Under the pieces are notes generated by a model, which saw only the letters and a program-made list of their open reading frames with translations, was not told the DNA's origin and searched no databases. From positions 2,099,779 to 2,163,778 of the forward strand of contig NZ_AP014548.1 of the NCBI RefSeq assembly GCF_000831385.1: a DNA stretch of 64,000 nt. The letters are read 5' to 3'. The stretch is from Nonlabens marinus S1-08 (GTDB lineage Bacteria; Bacteroidota; Bacteroidia; Flavobacteriales; Flavobacteriaceae). The position numbers and the translations under genes are program-made. Positions 9,928-17,583 of the stretch are shown here, one piece after another (position 1 is the first letter of the stretch; each line of letters begins with the position of its first letter).

Positions 9928-10129
9928 TTGAAAATTGACGTTTTAGCCTTTCATCGTTTTAAACAATTGTAGGAATTTACATCAAAAACATAAATATTTC
10001 TTAAAGAAGTAGGTCAATTTTAAGTTTTGTGAGCCTACTGTTCATGGCGTATAAGAGCACTTTCGCACCTCCTAAAAACCCCTAAGTTACTGTTTAACAC
10101 TCTTTTGTGTTGAAACATGATATATGTCG

Positions 10130-10137
10130 TAAATTTG
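10130..10137 (+). promoter_or_regulatory. Bacteroidota promoter (TTTG ... TAAATTTG)
   Basis: TAAATTTG fits the -7 consensus, with a TTTG 22 bases upstream (10104-10107). It precedes the lysozyme-like gene by about 45 bases. The rest of the 255-bp gap 9928-10182 shows no other feature. Confidence 0.6.
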
Positions 10138-10182
10138 CAGCGCTTTTAGAAAGAGTGACAGCAACTTTCGAAATAGTAACTT

Positions 10183-10839
10183 ATGAGAACACACTTTGTA
10201 AACTTTCTAGCTTATCCAGTCGTTTTGATCGCAGGTTTTTTTGTCTTCAAAAAGGATAACTTGAGTACTAAGAGTATTGCTGCACACCAGGAGTCAAAAA
10301 TGACTTTCCTATCCAGCGCTGAGCCTATCTTCTATGGTCCAAACCAGGAAGATTTTGAAACCTTCACCCAAGACTTGAGATATTATTCTCTTGCTACTTC
10401 CCGTCCAGATTCTTTTATTTCTTTCAGAGAAGCACTTGCTTTCAAAGAAAGCCAAGGAAAATACGGCGTTGTGAATTCGTTGGGTTATTTAGGTAAGTAC
10501 CAGTTTGGGATGTCCACGTTGCGCCTTTTTGGGGTACGTGATTCTTTGACATTCTTGAATTCTCCTAAATTACAGGAAAAGGTCTTTGTTAAGAATTTGC
10601 GTTACAATCACGACTTATTAGAAGATTATATCGAGAAATACGATGGTCAAAAAATAGGAGGTGTAGAAGTCACAGAAAGTGGTATCCTTGCAGCAGCTCA
10701 TTTAAGCGGTGTAGGTGGTGTTAAGAAATATCTCAGATCAAATGGTCGAGGTCGCAGTCGCGATGCTTATGGGAGTTCTGTGCGAGGATATATGAAGAAA
10801 TTTGCCGGTTATGATCTAAGTAAGGTCATGAAGAGATAA
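10183..10839 (+). CDS. Lysozyme-like/transglycosylase family protein, exported
   Basis: 218 aa with an N-terminal hydrophobic anchor or signal segment (about 8-23). Around residue 83 comes REALAFKESQGKYG, which resembles the catalytic-Glu motif of lytic transglycosylases (Glu89), then GYLGKYQFG and a later AAAHLSGVGGVKKYL. Probably acts on peptidoglycan. A good promoter precedes it and a strong terminator follows, so it is likely monocistronic. The exact family is uncertain. Confidence 0.72.
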   Translation: MRTHFVNFLAYPVVLIAGFFVFKKDNLSTKSIAAHQESKMTFLSSAEPIFYGPNQEDFETFTQDLRYYSLATSRPDSFISFREALAFKESQGKYGVVNSLGYLGKYQFGMSTLRLFGVRDSLTFLNSPKLQEKVFVKNLRYNHDLLEDYIEKYDGQKIGGVEVTESGILAAAHLSGVGGVKKYLRSNGRGRSRDAYGSSVRGYMKKFAGYDLSKVMKR

Positions 10840-10863
10840 TACAGCACCGGAATAGAAAATCAA

Positions 10864-10892
10864 AAACCCAACTTGAGAAAGTTGGGTTTTTT
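10864..10892 (+). terminator. Rho-independent terminator
   Basis: Perfect 11-bp stem AAACCCAACTT / AAGTTGGGTTT with loop GAGA and a trailing T-run, 25 bases after the lysozyme-like gene. Confidence 0.93.
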
Positions 10893-10963
10893 GCTTTGCG
10901 GTCAAATGGATCGTAGCTTAGTAAATTATAAGACTGGATACCAGTAAGGAGCTTAATAATAGG

Positions 10964-11221
10964 ATGCACGAGAGATTACTTTTACTAAAACAAGGATATC
11001 AAGTAGTACTGTATCGTAATAAAAAGTACGGAACCACCAGAACCGATTTTAATAATGGTAAAAGCATTAAATTGTATGCCGAAGAGCTGGGCGGTACCGA
11101 TTTTATAAGTCTCAATTATTACAGACTAGATTCTGGAGGTGTCTGTAAACCTTGTGAAATGCCTGAGGAAAAAGTGCTTGATTTCTTAAGGAATTATCAA
11201 ATGGTAGAAGACTCCTTGTAA
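10964..11221 (+). CDS. Hypothetical protein (85 aa)
   Basis: A small soluble protein with no signal peptide or membrane segment. It has a basic N-terminal half with KKYGTTRTDFNNGKSIKLYAEELGGTDFISLNYY and a CKPC pair near residue 64. It sits 26 bases upstream of the Fpg-type glycosylase gene and is probably cotranscribed. No family recognised. Confidence 0.7.
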   Translation: MHERLLLLKQGYQVVLYRNKKYGTTRTDFNNGKSIKLYAEELGGTDFISLNYYRLDSGGVCKPCEMPEEKVLDFLRNYQMVEDSL

Positions 11222-11247
11222 TATCTATTATTTTCAAAAGAAAAAGC

Positions 11248-12030
11248 ATGCCTGAATTACCAGAAGTCCATGGTTACAAAGTTTACATCGATAGCACCAG
11301 CCTGCACCAAAAGATAACTCAGTTTGATTGTAGGGATCAGCGCTTGTTGAAACAACCCCTTGCCGATTTTGAAAAACATCTTTTGGGTAAGGAGCTTTCT
11401 AAAACTCAAAGAATAGGCAAATACCTATTTATAGTGACTACGGGCGATAAGATCTTGGTTTTGCATTTTGGGATGACCGGACGGCCTAATTATTACAAGT
11501 CAGAGGAAGAACGGCCTAAGTTTGGGCACATAGTTTTGACTTTTGAAAACGGATTCCATTTCGCTTTTGAAAACAAAAGGAAATTCGGCTGGTGGGATTT
11601 AATAGATTCGGTTGAAGAGTTTAAAAAAGAACATGGTTTAAGTGATGATGCGAGAGACTTAAGTTTTGAAGATTTTAAGGCGTCTCTAGAAACCCGTAAA
11701 ACGCACATAAAAAAAGTTTTACTAGATCAACGCGTGGCTGCAGGCGTAGGAAACTGGATGGCTGATGAAATTTTATATCAGGCTAGAATGCATCCCAAAA
11801 AGAAAGTGGAAGAGATGAATGAGGCTGATATTAAAAAAGTGTTTGATGCCATGAAAAAGGTTATCGAGGTGGCCATTGAGAAGGATGCTCATTACAGCGA
11901 TTTCCCTGAGGATTTCTTAATGCATTTTAGAGAAAAAGGAGCAAAGTGCCATCACACTGACTGCGAGATTGAAAAGGTAAAACTAGGCGGTAGGAGCACG
12001 TATTTTTCTCCAGAGTGGCAGCAGATGTAA
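11248..12030 (+). CDS. Fpg/Nei family DNA glycosylase lacking a complete zinc finger
   Basis: 260 aa starting MPELPEVHGYK, giving the catalytic Pro (position 1 after Met removal), Glu and the helix-start typical of Fpg/MutM. AGVGNWMADEILYQARMHP is the helix-two-turn-helix. The C-terminal zinc finger normally has CxxC...CxxC; here only CHHTDC remains and the second pair is replaced in GGRSTYFSPEWQQM. Related zincless glycosylases exist. It removes oxidised bases by beta/delta elimination. Confidence 0.86.
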   Translation: MPELPEVHGYKVYIDSTSLHQKITQFDCRDQRLLKQPLADFEKHLLGKELSKTQRIGKYLFIVTTGDKILVLHFGMTGRPNYYKSEEERPKFGHIVLTFENGFHFAFENKRKFGWWDLIDSVEEFKKEHGLSDDARDLSFEDFKASLETRKTHIKKVLLDQRVAAGVGNWMADEILYQARMHPKKKVEEMNEADIKKVFDAMKKVIEVAIEKDAHYSDFPEDFLMHFREKGAKCHHTDCEIEKVKLGGRSTYFSPEWQQM

Positions 12031-12181
12031 TTCAATAGAGTCCTGCTCGACCTCTACTATCACTCGAACCTTCTTCTGGGGTGAAATAAATACTTAGAGT
12101 TATTTCGCTCGTTCTTACCTACAAGCTCTAACCAGCTGCTGCGGTGGACCCAATGCTTCCGTTACCTGTTTCGAGCGGCAG

Positions 12182-12200
12182 CCTGCCTGCAGCAGGCAGG
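12182..12200. repeat. Inverted repeat in the Fpg/PLP-protein gap
   Basis: CCTGCCTGCAGCAGGCAGG lies in the 200-bp non-coding gap between the two convergent genes. It may act as a terminator for either strand, but no T-run follows. Confidence 0.45.
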
Positions 12201-12229
12201 TCGAGAAAAGGTTTGTTCTAAAACTTAAT

Positions 12230-12901
12230 TCAATCCCGACTCCCAAAAATTGCACTTCCTATGCGCACCATCGTGCTGCCTTCTTCAAGTGCAATTTCAT
12301 AATCTCCAGTCATCCCCATGGAAAGTTCTGTAAAGTCATGACGATCTGCTAATACATCGCCTGTTTTGATTTCTTCAAAAAGAGCTTTCAAGGTTTTGAA
12401 CTCTTTACGCACTTGATTTTTATCGTCTGTAAAAGTTGCCATTCCCATCAGTCCTTTGATTTGAATGTTATCCAAACTTTTAAACGCATCCGACTTCAAG
12501 AACTCCGATAATTCCGCTTTGTCAAATCCGTATTTGCTCTCCTCTTCCGCAATGTGCATTTGAAGTAAGCAATCGATGACTCGATCGTTCTTTTTAGCTT
12601 GTTTATTCACTTCTTTCGCCAGTCTAGGCGAGTCCACACTGTGAATTAAATGAACGTATGGCGCCATATACTTGACTTTATTACGCTGCGTGTGACCTAT
12701 CATGTGCCAATGAATGTCTTTGGGCAGCGTTTCCCATTTCTCGGTCATTTCCTGAATCTTATTTTCACCCAGGTGCCGCTGGCCCGCATCATAAGCCTCT
12801 TGCAAGTCGCTGTTAGGCTTTGTTTTACTGACGGCTACTAGAGTGGCTTGTGGCTCTACGCTTTCGCGAAAGCGAACTATTTGATCTGCTATTTTACTCA
12901 T
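12230..12901 (-). CDS. YggS-type pyridoxal phosphate homeostasis protein
   Basis: 223 aa from the ATG at 12901 (an ATG at 12907 is an alternative). The PLP lysine is in LVAVSKTKPNSDL, followed by HLGENKIQEM, HMIGHTQRNKV and SMGMTGDYEIALEEGSTMVRIGSAIFG, all signatures of the PLPBP family. It buffers free PLP and influences amino-acid homeostasis. The start overlaps the end of the upstream DUF1015 gene, so the two are translationally coupled. The dispersed palindrome encodes VRFRES near the N-terminus. Confidence 0.93.
   Translation of the reverse strand: MSKIADQIVRFRESVEPQATLVAVSKTKPNSDLQEAYDAGQRHLGENKIQEMTEKWETLPKDIHWHMIGHTQRNKVKYMAPYVHLIHSVDSPRLAKEVNKQAKKNDRVIDCLLQMHIAEEESKYGFDKAELSEFLKSDAFKSLDNIQIKGLMGMATFTDDKNQVRKEFKTLKALFEEIKTGDVLADRHDFTELSMGMTGDYEIALEEGSTMVRIGSAIFGSRD
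12860..12873. repeat. Dispersed palindrome (14-bp core)
   Basis: GCTTTCGCGAAAGC within codons 10-16 of the YggS-type gene, read as VRFRES on the minus strand. Confidence 0.9.
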
Positions 12902-14120
12902 TTTCAAATTCGTAAATGATGAATCCGCTGGGTAATTTAGGGCGGATGTAAGTGCTTTTAGGGGGCATTTTAAGGTCTGCGTCTGCGATGGACTTCATTT
13001 GATCTACAGTAGCCGGGAAAAGTCCAAAACCGACTGCGTAAGCTCCTTTGTCGATTTTACTTTTCATAACTAATAGGTCTGACTTTCCATAACTATAATC
13101 GATGCGATTGTCGTTGCGTAAATCTTCAATACCTAAAATGGGTTTTAGAATCAAATCATAGAGCATTTGTGTATCGAGATCGTCGAGCGGCGTTTCTATT
13201 TTATGGATGTCCTTGCGCAGGTACAAGCTATAGAACTCCCCATCCAGATACATGCAGAAATGGTGCTTTTTAGATGGTTTGTAAATTTCCAAGTCATGAT
13301 TTTTAATTCTAAAATGCTGATCGAGCTGGATTAAAAATGCCTCTTTAGAAAGTCCGTTAAGGTCTGTCACCATCCGGTTGAATTCATAGATGTTGAGTTG
13401 GCTTTCAGCAATAAGAAAACTCATAAAGTAATTGTAGCTCTCGTGTTGATCGCCCATTTCTTGTGAAAGCAAATGAGAGCTCGCACTGCGGTGGTGACCA
13501 TCTGCGATATATAGCTCAGACTTCTCAGCAAATCGCTTCTCAATCATGCTGCAAATCGCTGGATCAGTGACTGCCCATATTTTATGCCTGTTAGAATCTG
13601 TAGTGGCAAAATCGTAAACTGGAAAAGTATCTTTGACTTGAGCGATGATCCTATTGACTTCTGCATCATCTTGATAGGTGAGCAAAACAGGCTCTGCATT
13701 GAAGCCTACAATTTTAAGATAATCCTTAAAAAGAATCTCGCGATGACTAAGGGTGTCCTCGTGTTTCTTGATTTTGTTATCTGCATAGTCTACAACGCTG
13801 GTCCCAGCGATAATACCCGTATAGCTGTGATGCGGGTCTGTATTCTCATAGATATAAAATGCAGGTTGTTCTTCCTGCATCAAATAACCTTCTTCCTTAA
13901 ACTCTAGAAACCGGTTGCGTACTAGGTTGAAACGTTCCTCACCCGTAATCTCATGGCTGAACTTGTAACCCGGATTTAGAATTTGCAGAAAACTAAAGGG
14001 ATTGTACTTGAGCTGCATCTCCAATTCTTCCACAGAGTAATCCTGATAACTGCGCGATATCAAGTGCGCTGCCTTGTCAGGAGTGGATCTGGTGGCTTTA
14101 AAGGGTTTTACTGTTGGCAT
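12894..14120 (-). CDS. DUF1015 family protein
   Basis: 408 aa starting MPTVKPFKATRSTPDKAAHL, the conserved DUF1015 opening, with YIADGHHRSASSHLL in the middle, the family's most recognisable motif. Function is unproven; members are often near serine or PLP-related genes, and here the gene overlaps the PLP-homeostasis gene. No signal peptide. Confidence 0.87.
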   Translation of the reverse strand: MPTVKPFKATRSTPDKAAHLISRSYQDYSVEELEMQLKYNPFSFLQILNPGYKFSHEITGEERFNLVRNRFLEFKEEGYLMQEEQPAFYIYENTDPHHSYTGIIAGTSVVDYADNKIKKHEDTLSHREILFKDYLKIVGFNAEPVLLTYQDDAEVNRIIAQVKDTFPVYDFATTDSNRHKIWAVTDPAICSMIEKRFAEKSELYIADGHHRSASSHLLSQEMGDQHESYNYFMSFLIAESQLNIYEFNRMVTDLNGLSKEAFLIQLDQHFRIKNHDLEIYKPSKKHHFCMYLDGEFYSLYLRKDIHKIETPLDDLDTQMLYDLILKPILGIEDLRNDNRIDYSYGKSDLLVMKSKIDKGAYAVGFGLFPATVDQMKSIADADLKMPPKSTYIRPKLPSGFIIYEFENE

Positions 14121-14190
14121 TTAATTATCGATTTATACTTCAAAAATTGAAAAGCAGTTTACCATGGTTGGTTCCTGAAGAAACTATTTT

Positions 14191-14616
14191 TTAAAGCATT
14201 TTAGTAATTATAATTTGTCTTCTTTTTTCAATAGACCCATCAATTTCCTTAGAGGTAAATATGACTTTGTAAAGATCGTACTCATTCAAGTTTAATATTT
14301 CTTGATTTACTACACGCTCTATTTCATCAGCCAAACTCTGCGTTTTTTGCTCTTCACCTATATTAAGGTTCGGATCGTTTATCTGTATAGTAAAGCCTAA
14401 AAAGGATTTTCCATTTTTTGTTCCTGACTCAAAACCAATATTAACATCCTCAACTTGAACGATTTTTTCAACTTTAGATAAAAACTCTTCATTGCTGCTT
14501 TTCATCACAGGCATACCTACAGGATCCTTGGCATTAAATACATTCCTTATTCGATCAGAATCAACACATGAGTTTGAAATCAAAGCGACGATAAAAACAA
14601 GCAGAATATTCCTCAT
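14191..14616 (-). CDS. Putative lipoprotein, hypothetical
   Basis: 141 aa. MRNILLVFIVALISNSC is a lipoprotein signal peptide with Cys17 as the lipidated residue. The remainder is a mixed alpha/beta domain without a family I recognise. It follows the 3-hydroxyacyl-CoA dehydrogenase gene by only two bases, so it is probably in the same transcript, though a functional link is unclear. Confidence 0.75.
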   Translation of the reverse strand: MRNILLVFIVALISNSCVDSDRIRNVFNAKDPVGMPVMKSSNEEFLSKVEKIVQVEDVNIGFESGTKNGKSFLGFTIQINDPNLNIGEEQKTQSLADEIERVVNQEILNLNEYDLYKVIFTSKEIDGSIEKRRQIIITKML

Positions 14617-14618
14617 AA

Positions 14619-15509
14619 CTATTTTTTAAATGCGTTTGAGATTTTTTCTGCCTTTCTAGATTCTGAATAATCATAAAAACCTTCTCCGGATTTCACACCT
14701 TTTTTGCCGGCCATGACCATATTCACCAATAGCGGACATGGAGCATATTTAGGATTCTTAAAGCCATCGTACATCACGTTGAGGATGGAAAGACAAACAT
14801 CTAGTCCTATAAAATCTGCCAATTGTAATGGCCCCATCGGGTGTGCCATTCCTAGTTTCATTACGGTATCGATTTCCTCCACACCAGCAACACCGTTGTA
14901 CAAAGTTTCAATCGCTTCGTTGATCATAGGCATTAAAATCCTGTTCGCTACAAATCCAGGATAGTCATTTACCTCCATAGGAGTTTTCCCTAACTCCTCA
15001 GATAATTTCATGATCGTGTTTGTCACTTCATCGCTGGTGGAGTATCCTCGAATGATCTCGACCAACTTCATAATCGGTACTGGATTCATAAAGTGCATCC
15101 CAATGACCTTGTCAGGTCTTGAAGTTACTGCTGCAATTTGAGTAATGGAGATGGAAGAGGTATTAGTCGCAAGAATACAATTAGACGGAGCAGACTCGTC
15201 CATTTGCTTAAAAATCTTCAATTTCAAGTCCAGGTTTTCAGTCGCAGCTTCAACAATCAAATCTGCATTTTTAACGCCATCAGGAAGTGATGTGAAACTC
15301 TGGATGTTATCTAAGGTTTCCTTTTTGTCTGCTTCAGAAATCTTCTCTTTAGCGATCATTCGATCCAGGTTTTTACCAATGGTAGAAAGACCGCGATCAA
15401 TGCTCTCTTGTGAAATGTCCACTAGAGAAACTTGAAAACCGGATTGTGCAAAGGTATGTGCGATGCCGTTCCCCATGGTTCCGGCGCCGATGACTGTGAT
15501 ATTTTTCAT
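14619..15509 (-). CDS. 3-hydroxyacyl-CoA (3-hydroxybutyryl-CoA) dehydrogenase
   Basis: 296 aa. The Rossmann motif VIGAGTMGNGIAHTFAQSG is at the N-terminus and the catalytic-His region is IGMHFMNPVPIMKLVEII, followed by the C-terminal 3HCDH dimerisation domain (PGFVANRILMPMINEA). It interconverts 3-hydroxyacyl-CoA and 3-ketoacyl-CoA using NAD(H), in beta-oxidation or butyrate-type metabolism. Length is that of the short PaaH/Hbd class. Confidence 0.93.
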   Translation of the reverse strand: MKNITVIGAGTMGNGIAHTFAQSGFQVSLVDISQESIDRGLSTIGKNLDRMIAKEKISEADKKETLDNIQSFTSLPDGVKNADLIVEAATENLDLKLKIFKQMDESAPSNCILATNTSSISITQIAAVTSRPDKVIGMHFMNPVPIMKLVEIIRGYSTSDEVTNTIMKLSEELGKTPMEVNDYPGFVANRILMPMINEAIETLYNGVAGVEEIDTVMKLGMAHPMGPLQLADFIGLDVCLSILNVMYDGFKNPKYAPCPLLVNMVMAGKKGVKSGEGFYDYSESRKAEKISNAFKK

Positions 15510-15614
15510 TTTATAGTATTATGTGTTATGTACAAAGTATTAAGATTGATTTGAACTACACAGCTGTTCTCGACTGCGCTCGAACTGAGATGATGTGTAA
15601 TTCAGACTTCGTTT

Positions 15615-16583
15615 CTAAAGCGATTTGAAATTCTCTATAATTTTCAACGCGACATCTAATGCAGATGTTCCATCCTCTAGATTAACGATAGGTCTGGTAT
15701 TGTTTTCAATGGCATCTGCAAAGGTTTCTAGCTCCATTAAAATGGCGTTTGATTCTTCAATATCAGGGTTGTCAAAGTAGATTTGCTTTTTGATGCCTTC
15801 TGCATTTTGTAGAATCATATCAAAATCTCCTGGAACTTCCGGAGCATCTTTCATGCGGACCACCTCAACTTTTTTAGTTAGAAAATCTACTGATATGTAG
15901 GCATCCCGTTGAAAAAACCGGGCCTTACGCATTTTCTTTAGGCTGATCCTACTGGCTGTTAAATTAGCCACACAACCATTCTCAAACTCGATACGGGCAT
16001 TAGCAATATCTGGAGTTTCAGAAATGACACTCACCCCACTAGAACTTACGGACTTCACAGGACTTTTCACGACGCTCAAAATAGCGTCAATATCATGAAT
16101 CATTAAGTCTAATACCACGCTCACATCTGTTCCTCGCGGGTTAAATTCTGCCAGACGGTGCGTTTCAATAAACATCGGGTTTTCAATGCGGTCTTGCACA
16201 GTCCTGAAGGCATCGTTGAATCGCTCAACATGTCCTACTTGCCCTTTGACATTATGCTTTCGCGAAAGCGATATTAACTCTTGAGCCTCTGCAACGGTAA
16301 CCGTTATGGGTTTCTCAATAAATAAATGCTTTCCAGCCTCTAGAACTTTCTTGCCGCTCTCGTGATGGTAGGTGGTAGGAGTGACTACATCTATCATGTC
16401 ACAGGCTGCGATGAGCTCGTCTATATCAGGAAAATAGGTGTATCCCAAGGAGGCTTCTACCTCTCGTGCGTACTCTGGATTAGAATCGTAAAAACCGACT
16501 AGCTCATAGCGGTCGGATTGCTGCAATAATTTCAAATGGATTTTTCCCAAATGTCCTGCGCCTAGAACGCCTGCCTTCAACAT
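15615..16583 (-). CDS. Gfo/Idh/MocA family oxidoreductase
   Basis: 322 aa from the ATG at 16583; an in-frame GTG at 16601 would add six residues but MLKAGVLGAGHLGKIHL begins the Rossmann fold properly. The EKPI motif (HLFIEKPITV) typical of the family is present, and the C-terminal alpha/beta domain is intact. A nucleotide-dependent dehydrogenase, probably on a sugar or related compound; the substrate is not predictable. The dispersed palindrome encodes LSRKH within it. Confidence 0.9.
   Translation of the reverse strand: MLKAGVLGAGHLGKIHLKLLQQSDRYELVGFYDSNPEYAREVEASLGYTYFPDIDELIAACDMIDVVTPTTYHHESGKKVLEAGKHLFIEKPITVTVAEAQELISLSRKHNVKGQVGHVERFNDAFRTVQDRIENPMFIETHRLAEFNPRGTDVSVVLDLMIHDIDAILSVVKSPVKSVSSSGVSVISETPDIANARIEFENGCVANLTASRISLKKMRKARFFQRDAYISVDFLTKKVEVVRMKDAPEVPGDFDMILQNAEGIKKQIYFDNPDIEESNAILMELETFADAIENNTRPIVNLEDGTSALDVALKIIENFKSL
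16256..16269. repeat. Dispersed palindrome (14-bp core)
   Basis: GCTTTCGCGAAAGC inside the Gfo/Idh/MocA gene. Confidence 0.9.
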
Positions 16584-16679
16584 AAATGGTGTGTTTCCCA
16601 CAAAAATAGGGATTTAGATGGTTAGTTGATGAGTCTTTGAGCTGTGAGTCTGTGAGTTTTGTTTTTTTGGGCGTTTCCA

Positions 16680-16742
16680 TCCCGCTTTTGGCGGGATAGT
16701 CGGGCTTTACGTTGCAAGTCCTCGTCCCGCTTGTGGCGGGAC
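16680..16742. repeat. Pair of related hairpins
   Basis: Two similar inverted repeats 27 bases apart: TCCCGCTTTTGGCGGGA (16680-16696) and GTCCCGCTTGTGGCGGGAC (16724-16742). They lie in the gap between the oxidoreductase and pcm genes. A 66-codon frame spans them but looks non-coding. Confidence 0.7.
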
Positions 16743-16895
16743 TGTGGGCTTTTCACTTCAATCCCTAACGCATCTAAATTCAAAATTCTAATCGACCATC
16801 TGGCATTTGATTTTTTGAACATTGCAACTACTACAGCTGTGAATAAGTACGTTTAAATAGGTTGTAGAAAACCACAAGTTTTGAGGTCGTAATTT

Positions 16896-16903
16896 TACTT
16901 TTG
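16896..16903 (+). promoter_or_regulatory. Bacteroidota -7 element (TACTTTTG) for pcm
   Basis: TAnnTTTG match ending four bases before the proposed ATC start of pcm at 16908, the same spacing as at dapF and the gene at 52974. Confidence 0.5.
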
Positions 16904-16907
16904 TGTC

Positions 16908-17549
16908 ATCAAGGATGATTTTATACATAAAGGGAAACGGCGCCATCTAGTTCAATTGATGCGCGATAAGGGCATTGCGGACACTACTGTGCTGGACGCA
17001 ATGAATAAAGTGCCACGTCATTTGTTTCTGGACAGTTCCTTTTTAGAACATGCCTATAAAAACAAGGCATTTCCTATAGGGGCAGATCAAACGATTTCGC
17101 ATCCCTACACGGTCGCCTTTCAAAGCGAATTATTGCGCGTACAACCAGGCGATAAGATTCTAGAAATAGGGACTGGTAGCGGTTATCAATGTGCTGTTCT
17201 TCTAGAAATGAAATTACAAGTGTATACGATTGAACGCCAAAACGAATTGTTCAAACGTACCAGCTCTCTTTTTAGAAAACTACAGTACCGTCCACGTAAG
17301 TTTGTGTTTGGTGATGGTTATAAGGGTCTGCCTGAAGAGGCGCCTTTTGATGCCATAATCGTGACCTGTGGCGCACCAGAAATTCCAGATGCTTTATTGA
17401 GCCAATTAAAAATAGGAGGCAGGCTTGTGATTCCCGTGGGAGTAGATCATCAAATAATGACGCTAGTCGTGCGCAATTCTGAAACTGACTTTTCAAAGAC
17501 GACTTATGGCGAATTTAGGTTTGTTCCCTTTCTAGGAGGGAAAGAGTGA
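16908..17549 (+). CDS. pcm: Protein-L-isoaspartate O-methyltransferase
   Basis: The certain part starts at the ATG 16959 (MRDKGIADTTVLDAMNKVPRHLF), but family-like sequence KDDFIHKGKRRHLVQL continues upstream in frame to an ATC at 16908. That start would give 213 aa, the usual length. The SAM-binding motif ILEIGTGSGYQCAVL and the NKVPRHLF opening are diagnostic. It repairs L-isoaspartyl residues in aged proteins. The ATC start is either a rare non-ATG start or a mutated or misread ATG. Confidence 0.88.
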   Translation: MKDDFIHKGKRRHLVQLMRDKGIADTTVLDAMNKVPRHLFLDSSFLEHAYKNKAFPIGADQTISHPYTVAFQSELLRVQPGDKILEIGTGSGYQCAVLLEMKLQVYTIERQNELFKRTSSLFRKLQYRPRKFVFGDGYKGLPEEAPFDAIIVTCGAPEIPDALLSQLKIGGRLVIPVGVDHQIMTLVVRNSETDFSKTTYGEFRFVPFLGGKE

Positions 17550-17583
17550 ATTTGATAGGATGCACCTAGAGCTGGGTATTAAA

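Noticed and set aside
16622-16822. 66-codon minus-strand frame with repeated SRQKRD
   Set aside because: It is generated by the two related hairpins and has no homology-like features.
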